From Bacillota bacterium (GTDB lineage Bacteria; Bacillota; Dethiobacteria; DTU022): a stretch of 57,592 nucleotides of DNA. A model generated the notes under the pieces. The model did not search any database. It was not told where the DNA came from and was given only the letters and a program-made list of their open reading frames with translations. Positions 45,919 to 55,167 of the stretch are shown here, piece after piece (position 1 is the stretch's first letter; every line of letters begins with the position of its first letter). Made by a program: the position numbers and the translations under genes. The stretch covers positions 1 to 57,592 of the forward strand of contig JAUWPV010000009.1 of assembly GCA_030611385.1 (NCBI GenBank), given 5' to 3'.

Positions 45919-46398
45919 TTGCACAAGCTACTTTCCCCAAACCTGCATCTTAATAATATTTTCGAAATAGATGCGGATTACCTGCTGTCCCTGGGCATCA
46001 AGGGCATTATCACTGATATGGATAACACTCTGGTGCCCTGGAGCGACCGTACCGTCCACCCGCGGTTGGCTGAATGGTTTGCCAACCTGAAAAATAAGGG
46101 CTTTAAACTATTCATTATTTCCAACAACAGCAAAGATCGCGGATGGCAGTTGGCCCGCGAACTTGACATTCCCGCTATCTGGTCTGCCATCAAGCCAAGA
46201 CGGCGCTCTTTTCGTAAGGCGCTTGAACAAATGCATCTTTCGCCGGAAGCGGTTGCGGTTGTCGGCGATCAGATCTTTACCGATGTTCTCGGCGGTAACC
46301 GCCTCGGCCTCTATACGATTCATGTCAACCCAATATTTGAGAAAGAATTCATCTGGACGAAACTTATGCGGCTGCTGGAGAGGTTTGTTCTGAAATAG
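45919..46398 (+). CDS. YqeG family HAD IIIA phosphatase
   Basis: A 159-residue HAD-fold protein. Motif I is TDMDNTLVPW (nucleophile Asp), motif II ISNNS, the motif III lysine lies in the IKPRRRSF region, and motif IV is VGDQIFTDVLGGNR. Members act as phosphatidylglycerophosphate phosphatases in some bacteria. The TTG start has GGAGG nine bases upstream; the usual neighbours yqeH and aroE are not here. Confidence 0.9.
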   Translation: MHKLLSPNLHLNNIFEIDADYLLSLGIKGIITDMDNTLVPWSDRTVHPRLAEWFANLKNKGFKLFIISNNSKDRGWQLARELDIPAIWSAIKPRRRSFRKALEQMHLSPEAVAVVGDQIFTDVLGGNRLGLYTIHVNPIFEKEFIWTKLMRLLERFVLK

Positions 46399-46575
46399 TT
46401 AAATGAGATAATAGGCAATACAGAGAATGGAGAGGGTGCGTGGAAAATAATATAAATTTATAGCAGGAAATAGTAAAATATAACCGAATATGACAAATAA
46501 GAGATTTATGGGTTATATTCCGGTTATTTTCATAAAACAATTAACAGTAATTTTCACATATATTAGTAAATACTG

Positions 46576-46603
46576 TTGATTATGCTACAAAATGTGGTAA
46601 AAT
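46576..46603 (+). promoter_or_regulatory. Promoter of the pilus operon
   Basis: TTGATT (46576-46581) and TAAAAT (46598-46603), with a 16-base spacer, stand 35 bases before the riboswitch aptamer. The 170 bases between the yqeG stop and this site are AT-rich and hold nothing else I recognise. Confidence 0.65.
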
Positions 46604-46637
46604 ACATAAATACAAGAATATTTTAAGGCTTGGTCGA

Positions 46638-46722
46638 TTAAAGGCAAACTTTCCGAAAGGAAGAGACGCAAAGCTATGGGTTTGTAGCCCGTATAGGGGT
46701 ATGATTGCCAGGTTGCCGAAAC
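46638..46722 (+). ncRNA. Cyclic di-GMP-I riboswitch upstream of the pilus operon
   Basis: The class I core is present: AAAGGCAAACT, GAAA loop, GAGACGCAAAGC, ATGGGTTTGTAGCCCG and GATTGCCAGGTTGCCGAAA. The G before CAAAC is kept, so c-di-GMP is the expected ligand. It would set expression of the pilus operon by c-di-GMP. I could not identify the platform; no clear terminator follows. Confidence 0.93.
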
Positions 46723-46771
46723 AGGTACTTTCTGTTTGAAAATATGTTCATTGATTGCGGGGTGTTGGTCG

Positions 46772-47341
46772 GTGAATAGGGATAAAGATGATCCGGGTAA
46801 GGCACTGGATTTTAAAACGCTGCAAATATTTAAAAATAAGCGATTCTTGATCATTGTCGGCGCGATTCTGCTTTTAGCTGTCGCCGGGGGAATCTATAGC
46901 ATTATTGTCTTTGCGGATCGCACAGCTTCGGAATCGAGTATCGCCGAACCGGATGCGACCGGCTTGGCACCAGGTGATTCCGACGCTGCTGATCTGGTTG
47001 AAGTACTTCCGCAGCAGCGACGTGATAATGAAGATAGTGAAGAACAAACCTGGACCACGTTTGATCCGATGACAGATCCTTTTGCTGAACCGATGAAACT
47101 GACCGGTGTAGTGATCGGCGGACGTGGCGGTGCCATGGCAATCATCGAATCGGGCGGCAGTTCTTATATCGTTGCTGTGGGAGACTATGTTGATGATTTA
47201 TGGGCAGTCTATCAGATCACACGAGGCATGGTAGTATTACGCACCCATAATCAGGAGGTTAGCCTCTATCTGGATCAACCGCCGGTAACCAGATCACTGG
47301 ACAGTAACTCAGATGAGAATGATCAGGAGGAGGGTGCGTAA
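46772..47341 (+). CDS. Pilus assembly protein, PilP-like
   Basis: A protein of about 189 residues. A single helix (near residues 27-49) and an acidic spacer are followed by a beta-domain of about 70 residues with LTGVVIGGRGGAMAIIESGG and a segment with the PilP/GspC-like pattern. It may link the PilNO complex with the secretin N-domain protein encoded next. The GTG at 46772 behind GGGGTG is the best start; TTG at 46736 or 46751 are alternatives. Identification rests on the fold-like pattern and the context. Confidence 0.62.
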   Translation: MNRDKDDPGKALDFKTLQIFKNKRFLIIVGAILLLAVAGGIYSIIVFADRTASESSIAEPDATGLAPGDSDAADLVEVLPQQRRDNEDSEEQTWTTFDPMTDPFAEPMKLTGVVIGGRGGAMAIIESGGSSYIVAVGDYVDDLWAVYQITRGMVVLRTHNQEVSLYLDQPPVTRSLDSNSDENDQEEGA

Positions 47342-48808
47342 TTGAGAAGAAAACGCAGCAAGAGCGCTGAATTCACAATCAATCGGTGCTTATTATTCGG
47401 AACGATTGGTTTGTTGGCCCTTGCCCTTGTCACTGTTAACTGCACCCTGAACCTTGACGATATTTCGATTATGGATATTCCAGCTGCCGAATCTGAGGAT
47501 AGCGGATTAATTGACGCTGTTGGCTTAGTTATGGACGAAACGCAAATTAATCCGCTGCCGCTTGCTGATGGATCGGCGTTTATGTCCGGTGATCTATGGG
47601 CCGATATTACCGATACAATTACAACCCCACAACCGGCCCATACCAGCCCTACCAACATTTCGCTTGATGTCAGTGACGCCAATCTGCTCGATATCCTATC
47701 TCTCCTTGCCTACAAGCTTGATGTTAATATAATATTCTTAGGAGTGCCTACCGCGGTAACCTTGAAAACCGAAAGTCTTTCTCCGAGCACTACCTTCCAG
47801 CTTGTCTTACAGAAAGAAGGGCTCGATTACCTGGTCGTCGGCCGCAATTACATTGTTGCTGAAAGGGGGCGGCTCTACGGAAGCTTTGATAACCGTATGC
47901 TGCTGACCCGCTACAGCCTTTTCTATGTATCGGCCAGCGCTATGCAGGGTTATATTTCCGAGCTCGGCGTACCGGTGCAGAGCCTTACTGTCGACCCAAA
48001 CCAGCAGGCTATCTGGATGCAGGGCACGCCAATGACCCTCGGTAAAGCCCGGGAATTGATTAATTCGCTCGATATCATGGAGAATGCCGCTTTTGCCGAA
48101 GGGGGTGCCCGTAAGATTAGAATGCCGGTAGCTACCGCAACCGGTTCGCGGGCCGAAGAAGAACTGGAAGCATTAATCGATCTACTGAGCATCCTGCTAG
48201 ATGGCTTCCGCGATGGGCGGACTGAAATGGGTTGGGTTACCTGGGATCACCCCGATCCGATCCCGTACATTTACATGGATTGGGAAAACCCGATCGTCAA
48301 GCCTTATGATATTATGATGAAAATTACCCGTGATTTCGCCAATGATTACAACAGCCAGATTCGCTACCTGATCGCCGAAGGAACACCCGATAATATTGAA
48401 CTGGTCAACCAAATGATTGCGGCGATTGCCGGCACTCCCAGTTCACCATTTTCTTTCCCGGGTGAGCCCGAAACAAATGAGACCGTGCAGTGGATCCCCA
48501 GTGTACCGCAATCGACTAACCTCCCGGTCTATTCGGTTACGCTAAAAGCTGTTCCCGCCGAAGGCGGAATTTTAAGCGGTAACGGTGCATACTCACAGGG
48601 TTTGAGTGTCACAATCTCCGTTTCGCCGACTGAAGGATATGACTTTGTGCGCTGGATCGAAAATGGATTTGAAATATCCACCGATAAGACATATATTTTT
48701 CCAATCTATGCTAACCGGAGCCTTGAAGCGGTTTTTATAAAAAACAATTTAAACAGTGATCAAGTCAATAATAGTGACGATGCTACCGCTGATCTGGAAT
48801 CAGAATAG
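47342..48808 (+). CDS. Secretin N-domain protein lacking the pore domain
   Basis: A 488-residue protein with an N-terminal helix (residues 16-34). Residues 105-180 form a secretin N0/STN domain (ISLDVSDANLLDILSLLAYK, then VTLKTESLS). Residues 188-250 are an N1-like domain (SASAMQGYISELGVPVQSLT and IWMQGTPMTLGKARELI). No secretin beta-barrel follows. The C-terminal part holds an InlB B-repeat-like domain (VPAEGGILSGNGAYSQG, then EGYDFVRWIENG). This fits a pilus alignment factor in a cell without outer membrane. It directly follows the PilP-like gene. Confidence 0.72.
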   Translation: MRRKRSKSAEFTINRCLLFGTIGLLALALVTVNCTLNLDDISIMDIPAAESEDSGLIDAVGLVMDETQINPLPLADGSAFMSGDLWADITDTITTPQPAHTSPTNISLDVSDANLLDILSLLAYKLDVNIIFLGVPTAVTLKTESLSPSTTFQLVLQKEGLDYLVVGRNYIVAERGRLYGSFDNRMLLTRYSLFYVSASAMQGYISELGVPVQSLTVDPNQQAIWMQGTPMTLGKARELINSLDIMENAAFAEGGARKIRMPVATATGSRAEEELEALIDLLSILLDGFRDGRTEMGWVTWDHPDPIPYIYMDWENPIVKPYDIMMKITRDFANDYNSQIRYLIAEGTPDNIELVNQMIAAIAGTPSSPFSFPGEPETNETVQWIPSVPQSTNLPVYSVTLKAVPAEGGILSGNGAYSQGLSVTISVSPTEGYDFVRWIENGFEISTDKTYIFPIYANRSLEAVFIKNNLNSDQVNNSDDATADLESE

Positions 48809-48831
48809 AGTGATGTAGGGAAGGGAAAAAA

Positions 48832-49929
48832 ATGAGCACAGATAATAAATATCCACTGAGTATAGATCAGATTTTAAGGATGGCGGTTGAGCAGGGCGCA
48901 TCGGATGTGCATATAGTACCTTTTGAGCCGCCAATATTTAGAATTAACCGTGATATGGTCAAACTCGATTTTCCGGTGCTCCGTCCGGAAAATGTTAAGG
49001 AATTATTGATCCAGGTTATCAAGCCGTACCAGGGTGAAATGCTAAAAAAAGATCTGGAACTGGATTTTTCGTATTCGATACCGTCGGTAGCCCGTTTTCG
49101 TGGTAACGTTATGTTCCAGCGCGGCACACCTACTCTGGCTATGCGCATTGTGCCCTTCAAGGTGCCGAATATTGACGACCTCGGAGTACTTCCCGGGGTC
49201 CGGGATCTTTGTTTCCTGCCCAGGGGACTGGTTTTGGTTACCGGTCCTACGGGAAGCGGTAAGTCGACTACCCTGGCGGCAATGATTGATATAATCAACA
49301 GTGAACGTAATTTAAATATTGTCACTGTTGAAGATCCGATTGAGTTTTTGCATTCACATAAGCAGTCGTCGATTAAACAGCGAGAAGTCGGTATTGACAC
49401 CCACTCCTTTGCAAATGCCCTGCGCCATGTTTTACGGCACGATCCCGATGTTATTTTAATTGGAGAGATGCGCGACCTGGAAAGTATCGGCATCGCACTG
49501 ACTGCTGCAGAAACCGGACACATTGTTTTTTCAACTCTTCATACGCAAACCGCACCTTTGACGATTAACCGGATCATCGATGCCTTTGCCGATCATCAAC
49601 GTGACCAGGTACGCCAACAGCTGGCCGGATCACTGCAGGCAGTTCTTTCACAACAGTTAATCCCAAATGTTCAGGGTGACGGACGTGTATTGGCTATGGA
49701 GTTTCTGAAAACTAACACTGCTGTGCGCACCCTGATTCGCGAGGGGAAAGAGCACCAACTTTATTCGGTTATGCAGGCCAACCAGGCTAGCGGTATGAGG
49801 ACAATGGATCAATCGCTGGCGGAACTGTGCCTGGCAGGCAAGATAAACCGAAACGAAGCCTTGGAGAAATGTATAGATACGATAGAAATGGAAAGATTGC
49901 TGCAGAGCCATCCTTTCACCGGTACATAG
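48832..49929 (+). CDS. pilT: Type IV pilus retraction ATPase PilT (first copy)
   Basis: A 365-residue hexameric ATPase. It has Walker A GPTGSGKSTT, the Walker B and Asp box in DPDVILIGEMRDLESI, the His box in STLHTQTA, and the C-terminal TAVRTLIREGK, which matches the AIRNLIRE motif needed for retraction. It drives pilus disassembly. It is a PilT, not a PilB, judging by the missing N-terminal MshEN domain. Confidence 0.93.
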   Translation: MSTDNKYPLSIDQILRMAVEQGASDVHIVPFEPPIFRINRDMVKLDFPVLRPENVKELLIQVIKPYQGEMLKKDLELDFSYSIPSVARFRGNVMFQRGTPTLAMRIVPFKVPNIDDLGVLPGVRDLCFLPRGLVLVTGPTGSGKSTTLAAMIDIINSERNLNIVTVEDPIEFLHSHKQSSIKQREVGIDTHSFANALRHVLRHDPDVILIGEMRDLESIGIALTAAETGHIVFSTLHTQTAPLTINRIIDAFADHQRDQVRQQLAGSLQAVLSQQLIPNVQGDGRVLAMEFLKTNTAVRTLIREGKEHQLYSVMQANQASGMRTMDQSLAELCLAGKINRNEALEKCIDTIEMERLLQSHPFTGT

Positions 49930-49959
49930 CAGCAGGCCATTGCAGGGAGATGAGTCTTA

Positions 49960-51162
49960 ATGGGTTCTTACTACTACGAAGCAATCAAAAGAACAGGTGA
50001 GACGGTAAAAGGTAAGTTTGAAGCCGATAACGAATCAAGAGTTGTTGAGCGGTTGCGCGGTATGGGCTTGATGGCTGTGAATATTAAGGAAATTAAACAG
50101 TCTTCGTTGGACAGCTTGTTTAAACGTGGCAAGAAAGTGAAACTGGGAGACCTGAGCCTGTTTAGCCGTCAGATGGCGGCGATGTTAAATTCAGGCATTC
50201 CGCTTACCAGGGCTCTTTATACTCTGAGTAGGCAGGTTACGAACAAGACTTTGGGAGGAGCTTTAACTCAGGTCGCGTTGAATGTTGAAAGCGGAGTCAG
50301 TTTCAGTGAAGCGCTGAAAGGTTATCCACTAATATTTTCACCAATTTATTTAAACATGGTTGAAGCCGGTGAAACGGGAGGAACTTTAGAGAAAACCTTA
50401 ACTAGGCTTTCGTTACAATTGCAAAAAGATAAAGAACTACGGGACAGTATTCATTCTGCTACTTTCTATCCGATTGCCGTTTTCGGTTTTGCGTTGGTCA
50501 TTTTTTTTGCGATGCTCTTTTTTTTGGTACCGATCTTCGTCGGGTTTTTTCCGGCAGGTGCTGTGCTGCCTTTACCTACACGGATTATTATCGGAGCATC
50601 TGATCTTCTCAAAGGTTATTGGTATATTTTGTTTCCCATTTTCATTCTTATTTTTATTGGACTGCGGTCATATGCCAAAAGTACCGAGGGTAAAAAGAGA
50701 CTTGATCGCCTCAAGCTTAAGTTGCCTGTTTTTGGTCCGCTGATCCAAAAAACGGTAGTAGCCAGTTTCGCACGAACTTTTTCTACGCTGACTTCAACGG
50801 GCATTCCGATTGTACAGGCACTTGGTATTTCCGGAAAAGCTTCCGGGAATACGGTGATCATTGAAGCGACTTACAATGCCAGTTTGAAAATTCAGGAAGG
50901 CAGCAACGTATCATCACCACTGGTGGAAAGCGGCGTTTTCCCGCCGATGGTTACGCACATGATCTCTGTTGGTGAAGAAACCGGTGCAATGTCTGAGATG
51001 CTTGATAAGATAGCCGAGTTTTATGAAGAAGAGGTTACCACAATGACCAAGGGCTTAACTGCCCTGATTGAACCGCTGATGTTGATTGTTGTCGGCATTC
51101 TTGTTGGCGGCATACTGATATCCCTTTATCTCCCAATCTTTACTGTTATCACACAGATCTAA
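49960..51162 (+). CDS. pilC: Type IV pilus inner-membrane platform protein PilC
   Basis: A 400-residue protein with two GspF domains. It starts SYYYEAIKRTGETVKGK, and each half has a motif of the type LSLFSRQMAAMLNSGIPLTR and SFARTFSTLTSTGIPIVQAL. Three membrane helices are visible, at about residues 170-195, 225-245 and 370-395. It links the PilB and PilT motors to the pilus. It is 30 bases after pilT. Confidence 0.93.
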   Translation: MGSYYYEAIKRTGETVKGKFEADNESRVVERLRGMGLMAVNIKEIKQSSLDSLFKRGKKVKLGDLSLFSRQMAAMLNSGIPLTRALYTLSRQVTNKTLGGALTQVALNVESGVSFSEALKGYPLIFSPIYLNMVEAGETGGTLEKTLTRLSLQLQKDKELRDSIHSATFYPIAVFGFALVIFFAMLFFLVPIFVGFFPAGAVLPLPTRIIIGASDLLKGYWYILFPIFILIFIGLRSYAKSTEGKKRLDRLKLKLPVFGPLIQKTVVASFARTFSTLTSTGIPIVQALGISGKASGNTVIIEATYNASLKIQEGSNVSSPLVESGVFPPMVTHMISVGEETGAMSEMLDKIAEFYEEEVTTMTKGLTALIEPLMLIVVGILVGGILISLYLPIFTVITQI

Positions 51163-51179
51163 AAAGGGGTTGTCCATAG

Positions 51180-52199
51180 ATGGCATCAGGCATGCAAAAC
51201 CGGGCTATTGGACTGGAAATCGACACCGGAACCGCTCGAGTGGTAGAGCTTACCGGTAAGGTCGGTGCGCCCAATTTGGCTAATTTGGGACGCATTACGC
51301 TGCCGGAAGGTGCTGTAAACGAAGGGCTGATATTACAACCCGATCTGGTTGGTGCTGCCCTTAAAAAACTCTGGCAGAAAGCCGGTTTCAGCAAACGCGA
51401 AGTGATTCTTGGTGTCTCCAATCAGAGTGTGCTGGTACGTCATATTACTATACCGAAAATGCCAATGGCAAAAATAAAGAATGTGATTATGTATCAGGCC
51501 CAGGAGCATCTGCCGATACCCCTTGAAAGCGTGGTTCTTGACTACCTGGTTCTTGGTGAAACCGCCGTTTCCGGTAATGCTGAAATTACTTTGGATGTTA
51601 TATTGGTGGCTGCAAAAAGGGATATGCTCGAAAATTTTCTAGAAGCGCTCAAAATAGCTCAACTTGAGCCCCTTGATATTGATGTCTCCAGTATAGTTCT
51701 AATCAGCTTATTACCACAAAAGGCTATGCGCATGACCGTTGCCCTGGTTAATGTTGCGAATGGGCAAAACAGTATATTGGTTTCGGCAGAGGGGAAACCG
51801 CGTCTGGCTCGCCTTGGCTTGGTTAAAGTTAACGATTTAGCTGATAACCTGGGTTGTCCTCTTGATAAAATAAGCTATACTCAGGCTGGCGATGATAGTA
51901 GATCAGCTGAAATATTGGCCAACTGGATCGATAATTTGGCTAAGGAGATTCGCTCATCTTTAACATATTACCAGGATCTGCCCGGTTCATCCAGGGTTGA
52001 GGGAATACTGCTGAGCGGCAGGGGCGCTCTTTTTCGGGGGATTGCTGAGCAACTGGAAGAATACCTTGATCTGCCGGTCCGCAATTTTAACCCTTTGGGA
52101 ATTTACGCTCCGGCTAAACGAAGATTATTAAGGTCAGACAGTGATGCTCTGGAATTTGCGATCAGCACAGGCTTGGCCATCAGGGGTTTGGAGGGATAA
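51180..52199 (+). CDS. pilM: Type IV pilus assembly ATPase PilM
   Basis: A 339-residue actin-like protein. The start AIGLEIDTGTARVVEL carries the phosphate-binding loop, followed by an SHS2-type insertion; the conserved IPKMPMAKIKNVI lies near residue 100. It binds the cytoplasmic tail of PilN and completes the PilMNO ring. Confidence 0.9.
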   Translation: MASGMQNRAIGLEIDTGTARVVELTGKVGAPNLANLGRITLPEGAVNEGLILQPDLVGAALKKLWQKAGFSKREVILGVSNQSVLVRHITIPKMPMAKIKNVIMYQAQEHLPIPLESVVLDYLVLGETAVSGNAEITLDVILVAAKRDMLENFLEALKIAQLEPLDIDVSSIVLISLLPQKAMRMTVALVNVANGQNSILVSAEGKPRLARLGLVKVNDLADNLGCPLDKISYTQAGDDSRSAEILANWIDNLAKEIRSSLTYYQDLPGSSRVEGILLSGRGALFRGIAEQLEEYLDLPVRNFNPLGIYAPAKRRLLRSDSDALEFAISTGLAIRGLEG

Positions 52200-52787
52200 T
52201 TGTTGAAACATGTCAGTTTATTGCCTCCGGAAATAAAAATTCAACGACTAACCAGACACAAAAAGCAGAGATATTTTCTTGCGCTGATCATTGTGTTGAT
52301 AGTTGTAGTGGCTGTAAATGCATTATTTTTGATTAACTCAATTCTGGTCCGGGAGAACCTGAAATCCCTGCAATATGAAAGGTCAGTAGTAGATAACCAG
52401 GCTGCCTCTTTGCAAGAATATGAAGAACTGTATCAACTACTTAGCAGAACTGAAAACCTTGTCAACGATGCTATGGGAACAGTACCACTTTGGAGTGTGC
52501 TATTGAGTGATATCAGCCATACTTTGCCCATCGGAACCCAGTTATCAGATTTGAGGATTGACTATAGCGATCAAAGTGGCACAGTAACGATGCGCGGATG
52601 GGTCTATGATCACAGCAGCCTTGCTGGTATGCTCGATCAGCTGTTTACAATTGAACAGATGGATCAAATCCTCTGCCGGGTTTCTACGGAATCAAATTAT
52701 CAAGGCCGTGAAGTTGTCCAGTTTCTTGTTGACAGTATCCTCCTGACCGGGCCCAGCTTTTTACCTGATAACGAGAGCGGTGAATAA
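52200..52787 (+). CDS. pilN: Type IV pilus assembly protein PilN
   Basis: A 195-residue protein. The short N-terminal tail HVSLLPPEIKIQRLTRHK resembles the PilM-binding INLLP motif. One helix (residues 26-49) leads to an extracytoplasmic coiled coil and a ferredoxin-like domain. It starts with a TTG (52200 or 52203) after GGAGG. Confidence 0.87.
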   Translation: MLKHVSLLPPEIKIQRLTRHKKQRYFLALIIVLIVVVAVNALFLINSILVRENLKSLQYERSVVDNQAASLQEYEELYQLLSRTENLVNDAMGTVPLWSVLLSDISHTLPIGTQLSDLRIDYSDQSGTVTMRGWVYDHSSLAGMLDQLFTIEQMDQILCRVSTESNYQGREVVQFLVDSILLTGPSFLPDNESGE

Positions 52788-53340
52788 AGTGGCATTAAAT
52801 CTGGCACCATCACGTAAGGCACTACTGATTACTGCTCTGGCCGTAGTGGCGGTTATTGTCGGGTTAGCTCTGATCTATTTACAGGCTTATAGTTTACGCG
52901 GCTTGAACGCTGAAGTGGAAAATGAAAAAATTGCGCTGGCTCAATCAGAAGCCATTTTAATCAAAAGGTTGGAACATCAAAAAAATGCGTTAGTTTACCA
53001 GGAAAATTATGCTAAACTTAAGCTGATGATACCGGACAATCCGGAAGAAGAAGAAATCCTGCGTTATTTTGCTTATCTGGCGGAAGAATATGATCTCAGC
53101 GTTCCCGAGATACGTTTTAGAGAAAGAGTCGCTAATGAAGAGCAGGGTTATATCCGGATGCCTTTGGAGATCACCATAGAAGGGCGTTATCGTGAGCTCG
53201 TCGCGCTATTAGATCATTTGAACCGGGGAGAAAGAGCAGTTCGCATTAATACTATAGGCATAACCCTTTCCAGTGGCGAAACTGCCCAACTTCGAATAGT
53301 AGTTTCAGCCAGCGCTTTTCACGGTATAAACGTGCAATAA
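52780..53340 (+). CDS. pilO: Type IV pilus assembly protein PilO
   Basis: A 186-residue protein. One helix (residues 13-35) is followed by a coiled coil and a C-terminal ferredoxin-like domain, with EEEILRYFAYLAEEYDLS and MPLEITIEGRYRELVALL. It pairs with PilN. The GTG start overlaps the pilN stop by eight bases. The last 95 residues resemble the end of the sigma-like protein encoded at 56546, which bears on a recent domain copy. Confidence 0.87.
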   Translation: MNKVALNLAPSRKALLITALAVVAVIVGLALIYLQAYSLRGLNAEVENEKIALAQSEAILIKRLEHQKNALVYQENYAKLKLMIPDNPEEEEILRYFAYLAEEYDLSVPEIRFRERVANEEQGYIRMPLEITIEGRYRELVALLDHLNRGERAVRINTIGITLSSGETAQLRIVVSASAFHGINVQ

Positions 53341-53412
53341 GAATATATTTTACTTATGCTGTTGCCCTGAGTAAAATAGCTTGTACTGGTAGTTAAAAAA
53401 GGGAGCAGGCTA

Positions 53413-55119
53413 GTGGAAACAGCAAGAACAAATAGAGGTAGCGATAAAAGAATCGGCCATTTACTTTTTGAAAATGGTTCGATTTCACGTGAACAGCTTA
53501 AGGAAGCTCTTGATATACATGAGTCGGCCAAAAGCAACGGTGAAAAGAAATTGCTGGGGCAGACTCTGATCGAACTCGGCTTCACAACGGAAGAAAAAGT
53601 AACCCGGGCCATTGCCGCACAGGCTGGCGTTGATTATATCTCTCTTGAAGCAAGTAATATTGACAGTGCTGCCGCCTCTTTGATTGATCCAGATTCATCC
53701 AGACGCTACCGTTCGTTACCGATTGGTTTTGATAATAATCGTCTGGTTGTCGCCATGCTTGATCCCAATGATATTCTGGCAATCGATGATATACGCCTGA
53801 TTACCGGTTACGAAATTAAACCGATTTGTGTTTCCAGTAGTAACTTAAGGGCAGCAATCGACCAGTATAGCCGTGCGACCAGCGTCATGGAAGCTGAGGA
53901 AGACGAAGAACAACAACCTGTAGAACAAGAAGAAGTGCAGACCCTTTCAGTTAGCAAACCGGCTGTCCAGCTGGCCAATTTAATTTTCAATCAGGCTGCC
54001 CGTGATGGAGTCAGCGACATCCATATTGAACCGCAGGAAAAGAGCTTACGGATTCGCTTCAGAATTGATGGCGTTCTCCACGAAGTGATGCAGCCGCCCC
54101 AACGGCTGTACCTGCCACTTGTTTCAAGAATTAAGGTTATTGCCAATATGGATATTGCCAACCGACGCATACCCCAGGATGGGCGAATCACGATGAAAAT
54201 AGATCGGAAAGTGATCGATTTTAGGGTTGCTTCTCTGCCGACAGCATACGGTGAAAAGCTTACCCTGCGTTTGCTAGATCGAAGCTCCCGAGTGATCACT
54301 CTACCTGAACTGGGTTTTCCTGAATCTCAGTTAAAGTATTTCCGTAAGATGATCAACATTCCACACGGTTGTGTTCTGGTAACCGGACCTACCGGAAGTG
54401 GAAAAACAACCACTCTTTATGCCGTTTTATCTGAATTAAATCAAATTGAAAAACACATTATTACAGTCGAAGACCCAATAGAGTATCGCTTGGCTGGGAT
54501 TAACCAGGTTCAGGTTAACCAGCAGGCCGGTCTTACTTTTGCAACCGGGCTTCGTTCAATTCTGCGCAATGACCCTGATATTATTATGGTCGGTGAGATC
54601 AGGGATCGCGAAACAGCGCGCATCGCTGTTGAATCTGCGTTGACCGGTCACCTGGTTCTTTCGACCCTTCATACCAACGATGCCGCCGGTGCGATCACCC
54701 GCCTAGGCGAGATGGGTATTGAGTCATATCTTACGGCTTCATCGCTTGTTGCTGTTCTGGCCCAACGTCTGATCAGGCAGCTTTGCAAACAGTGCCGTAA
54801 AGAATATAAGATACGGCGGGAAGAACTTCTATCTGCTGTACCTGATTTTCCCGTAACTCAAAATGAATCCGAGATAACCCTTTTTAAACCAGTTGGTTGT
54901 TTGCAATGCAGCAATACCGGTTATCGGGGAAGAAAAGGTGTCTATGAGTTATTGATCGTCAGCGATAAAATAAAAAATCTAACTCTGCAGAACCGCTCTT
55001 CTGGAGAGATTGCCGAAACAGCGGTTGCCGAAGGCATGGTTACTCTGCGCCAGGATGGACTTTATAAGGTAAAGATGGGTCTGACATCCCTTGAAGAAGT
55101 CCTACGTATTTTAGCTTAG
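53413..55119 (+). CDS. pilB: Type IV pilus extension ATPase PilB with MshEN domain
   Basis: A 568-residue motor. The N-terminal MshEN domain (residues 14-150) has the tandem motif of c-di-GMP-binding MshEN proteins: RIGHLLFENGSISREQL then LLGQTLIELGFTTEEKV. The ATPase core has GPTGSGKTTTLYAV, DPDIIMVGEIRDRETA and STLHTNDA. A zinc site CKQCRKEY and CLQCSNTGYRGRKG is near residue 490. It should be stimulated by c-di-GMP directly, as known for MshE. The GTG start has GGGAG upstream. Confidence 0.93.
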   Translation: METARTNRGSDKRIGHLLFENGSISREQLKEALDIHESAKSNGEKKLLGQTLIELGFTTEEKVTRAIAAQAGVDYISLEASNIDSAAASLIDPDSSRRYRSLPIGFDNNRLVVAMLDPNDILAIDDIRLITGYEIKPICVSSSNLRAAIDQYSRATSVMEAEEDEEQQPVEQEEVQTLSVSKPAVQLANLIFNQAARDGVSDIHIEPQEKSLRIRFRIDGVLHEVMQPPQRLYLPLVSRIKVIANMDIANRRIPQDGRITMKIDRKVIDFRVASLPTAYGEKLTLRLLDRSSRVITLPELGFPESQLKYFRKMINIPHGCVLVTGPTGSGKTTTLYAVLSELNQIEKHIITVEDPIEYRLAGINQVQVNQQAGLTFATGLRSILRNDPDIIMVGEIRDRETARIAVESALTGHLVLSTLHTNDAAGAITRLGEMGIESYLTASSLVAVLAQRLIRQLCKQCRKEYKIRREELLSAVPDFPVTQNESEITLFKPVGCLQCSNTGYRGRKGVYELLIVSDKIKNLTLQNRSSGEIAETAVAEGMVTLRQDGLYKVKMGLTSLEEVLRILA

Positions 55120-55167
55120 ATCTTGAAAGCGTTAAAATGTCATGCGTAATTTGAGAGGTAATATATT

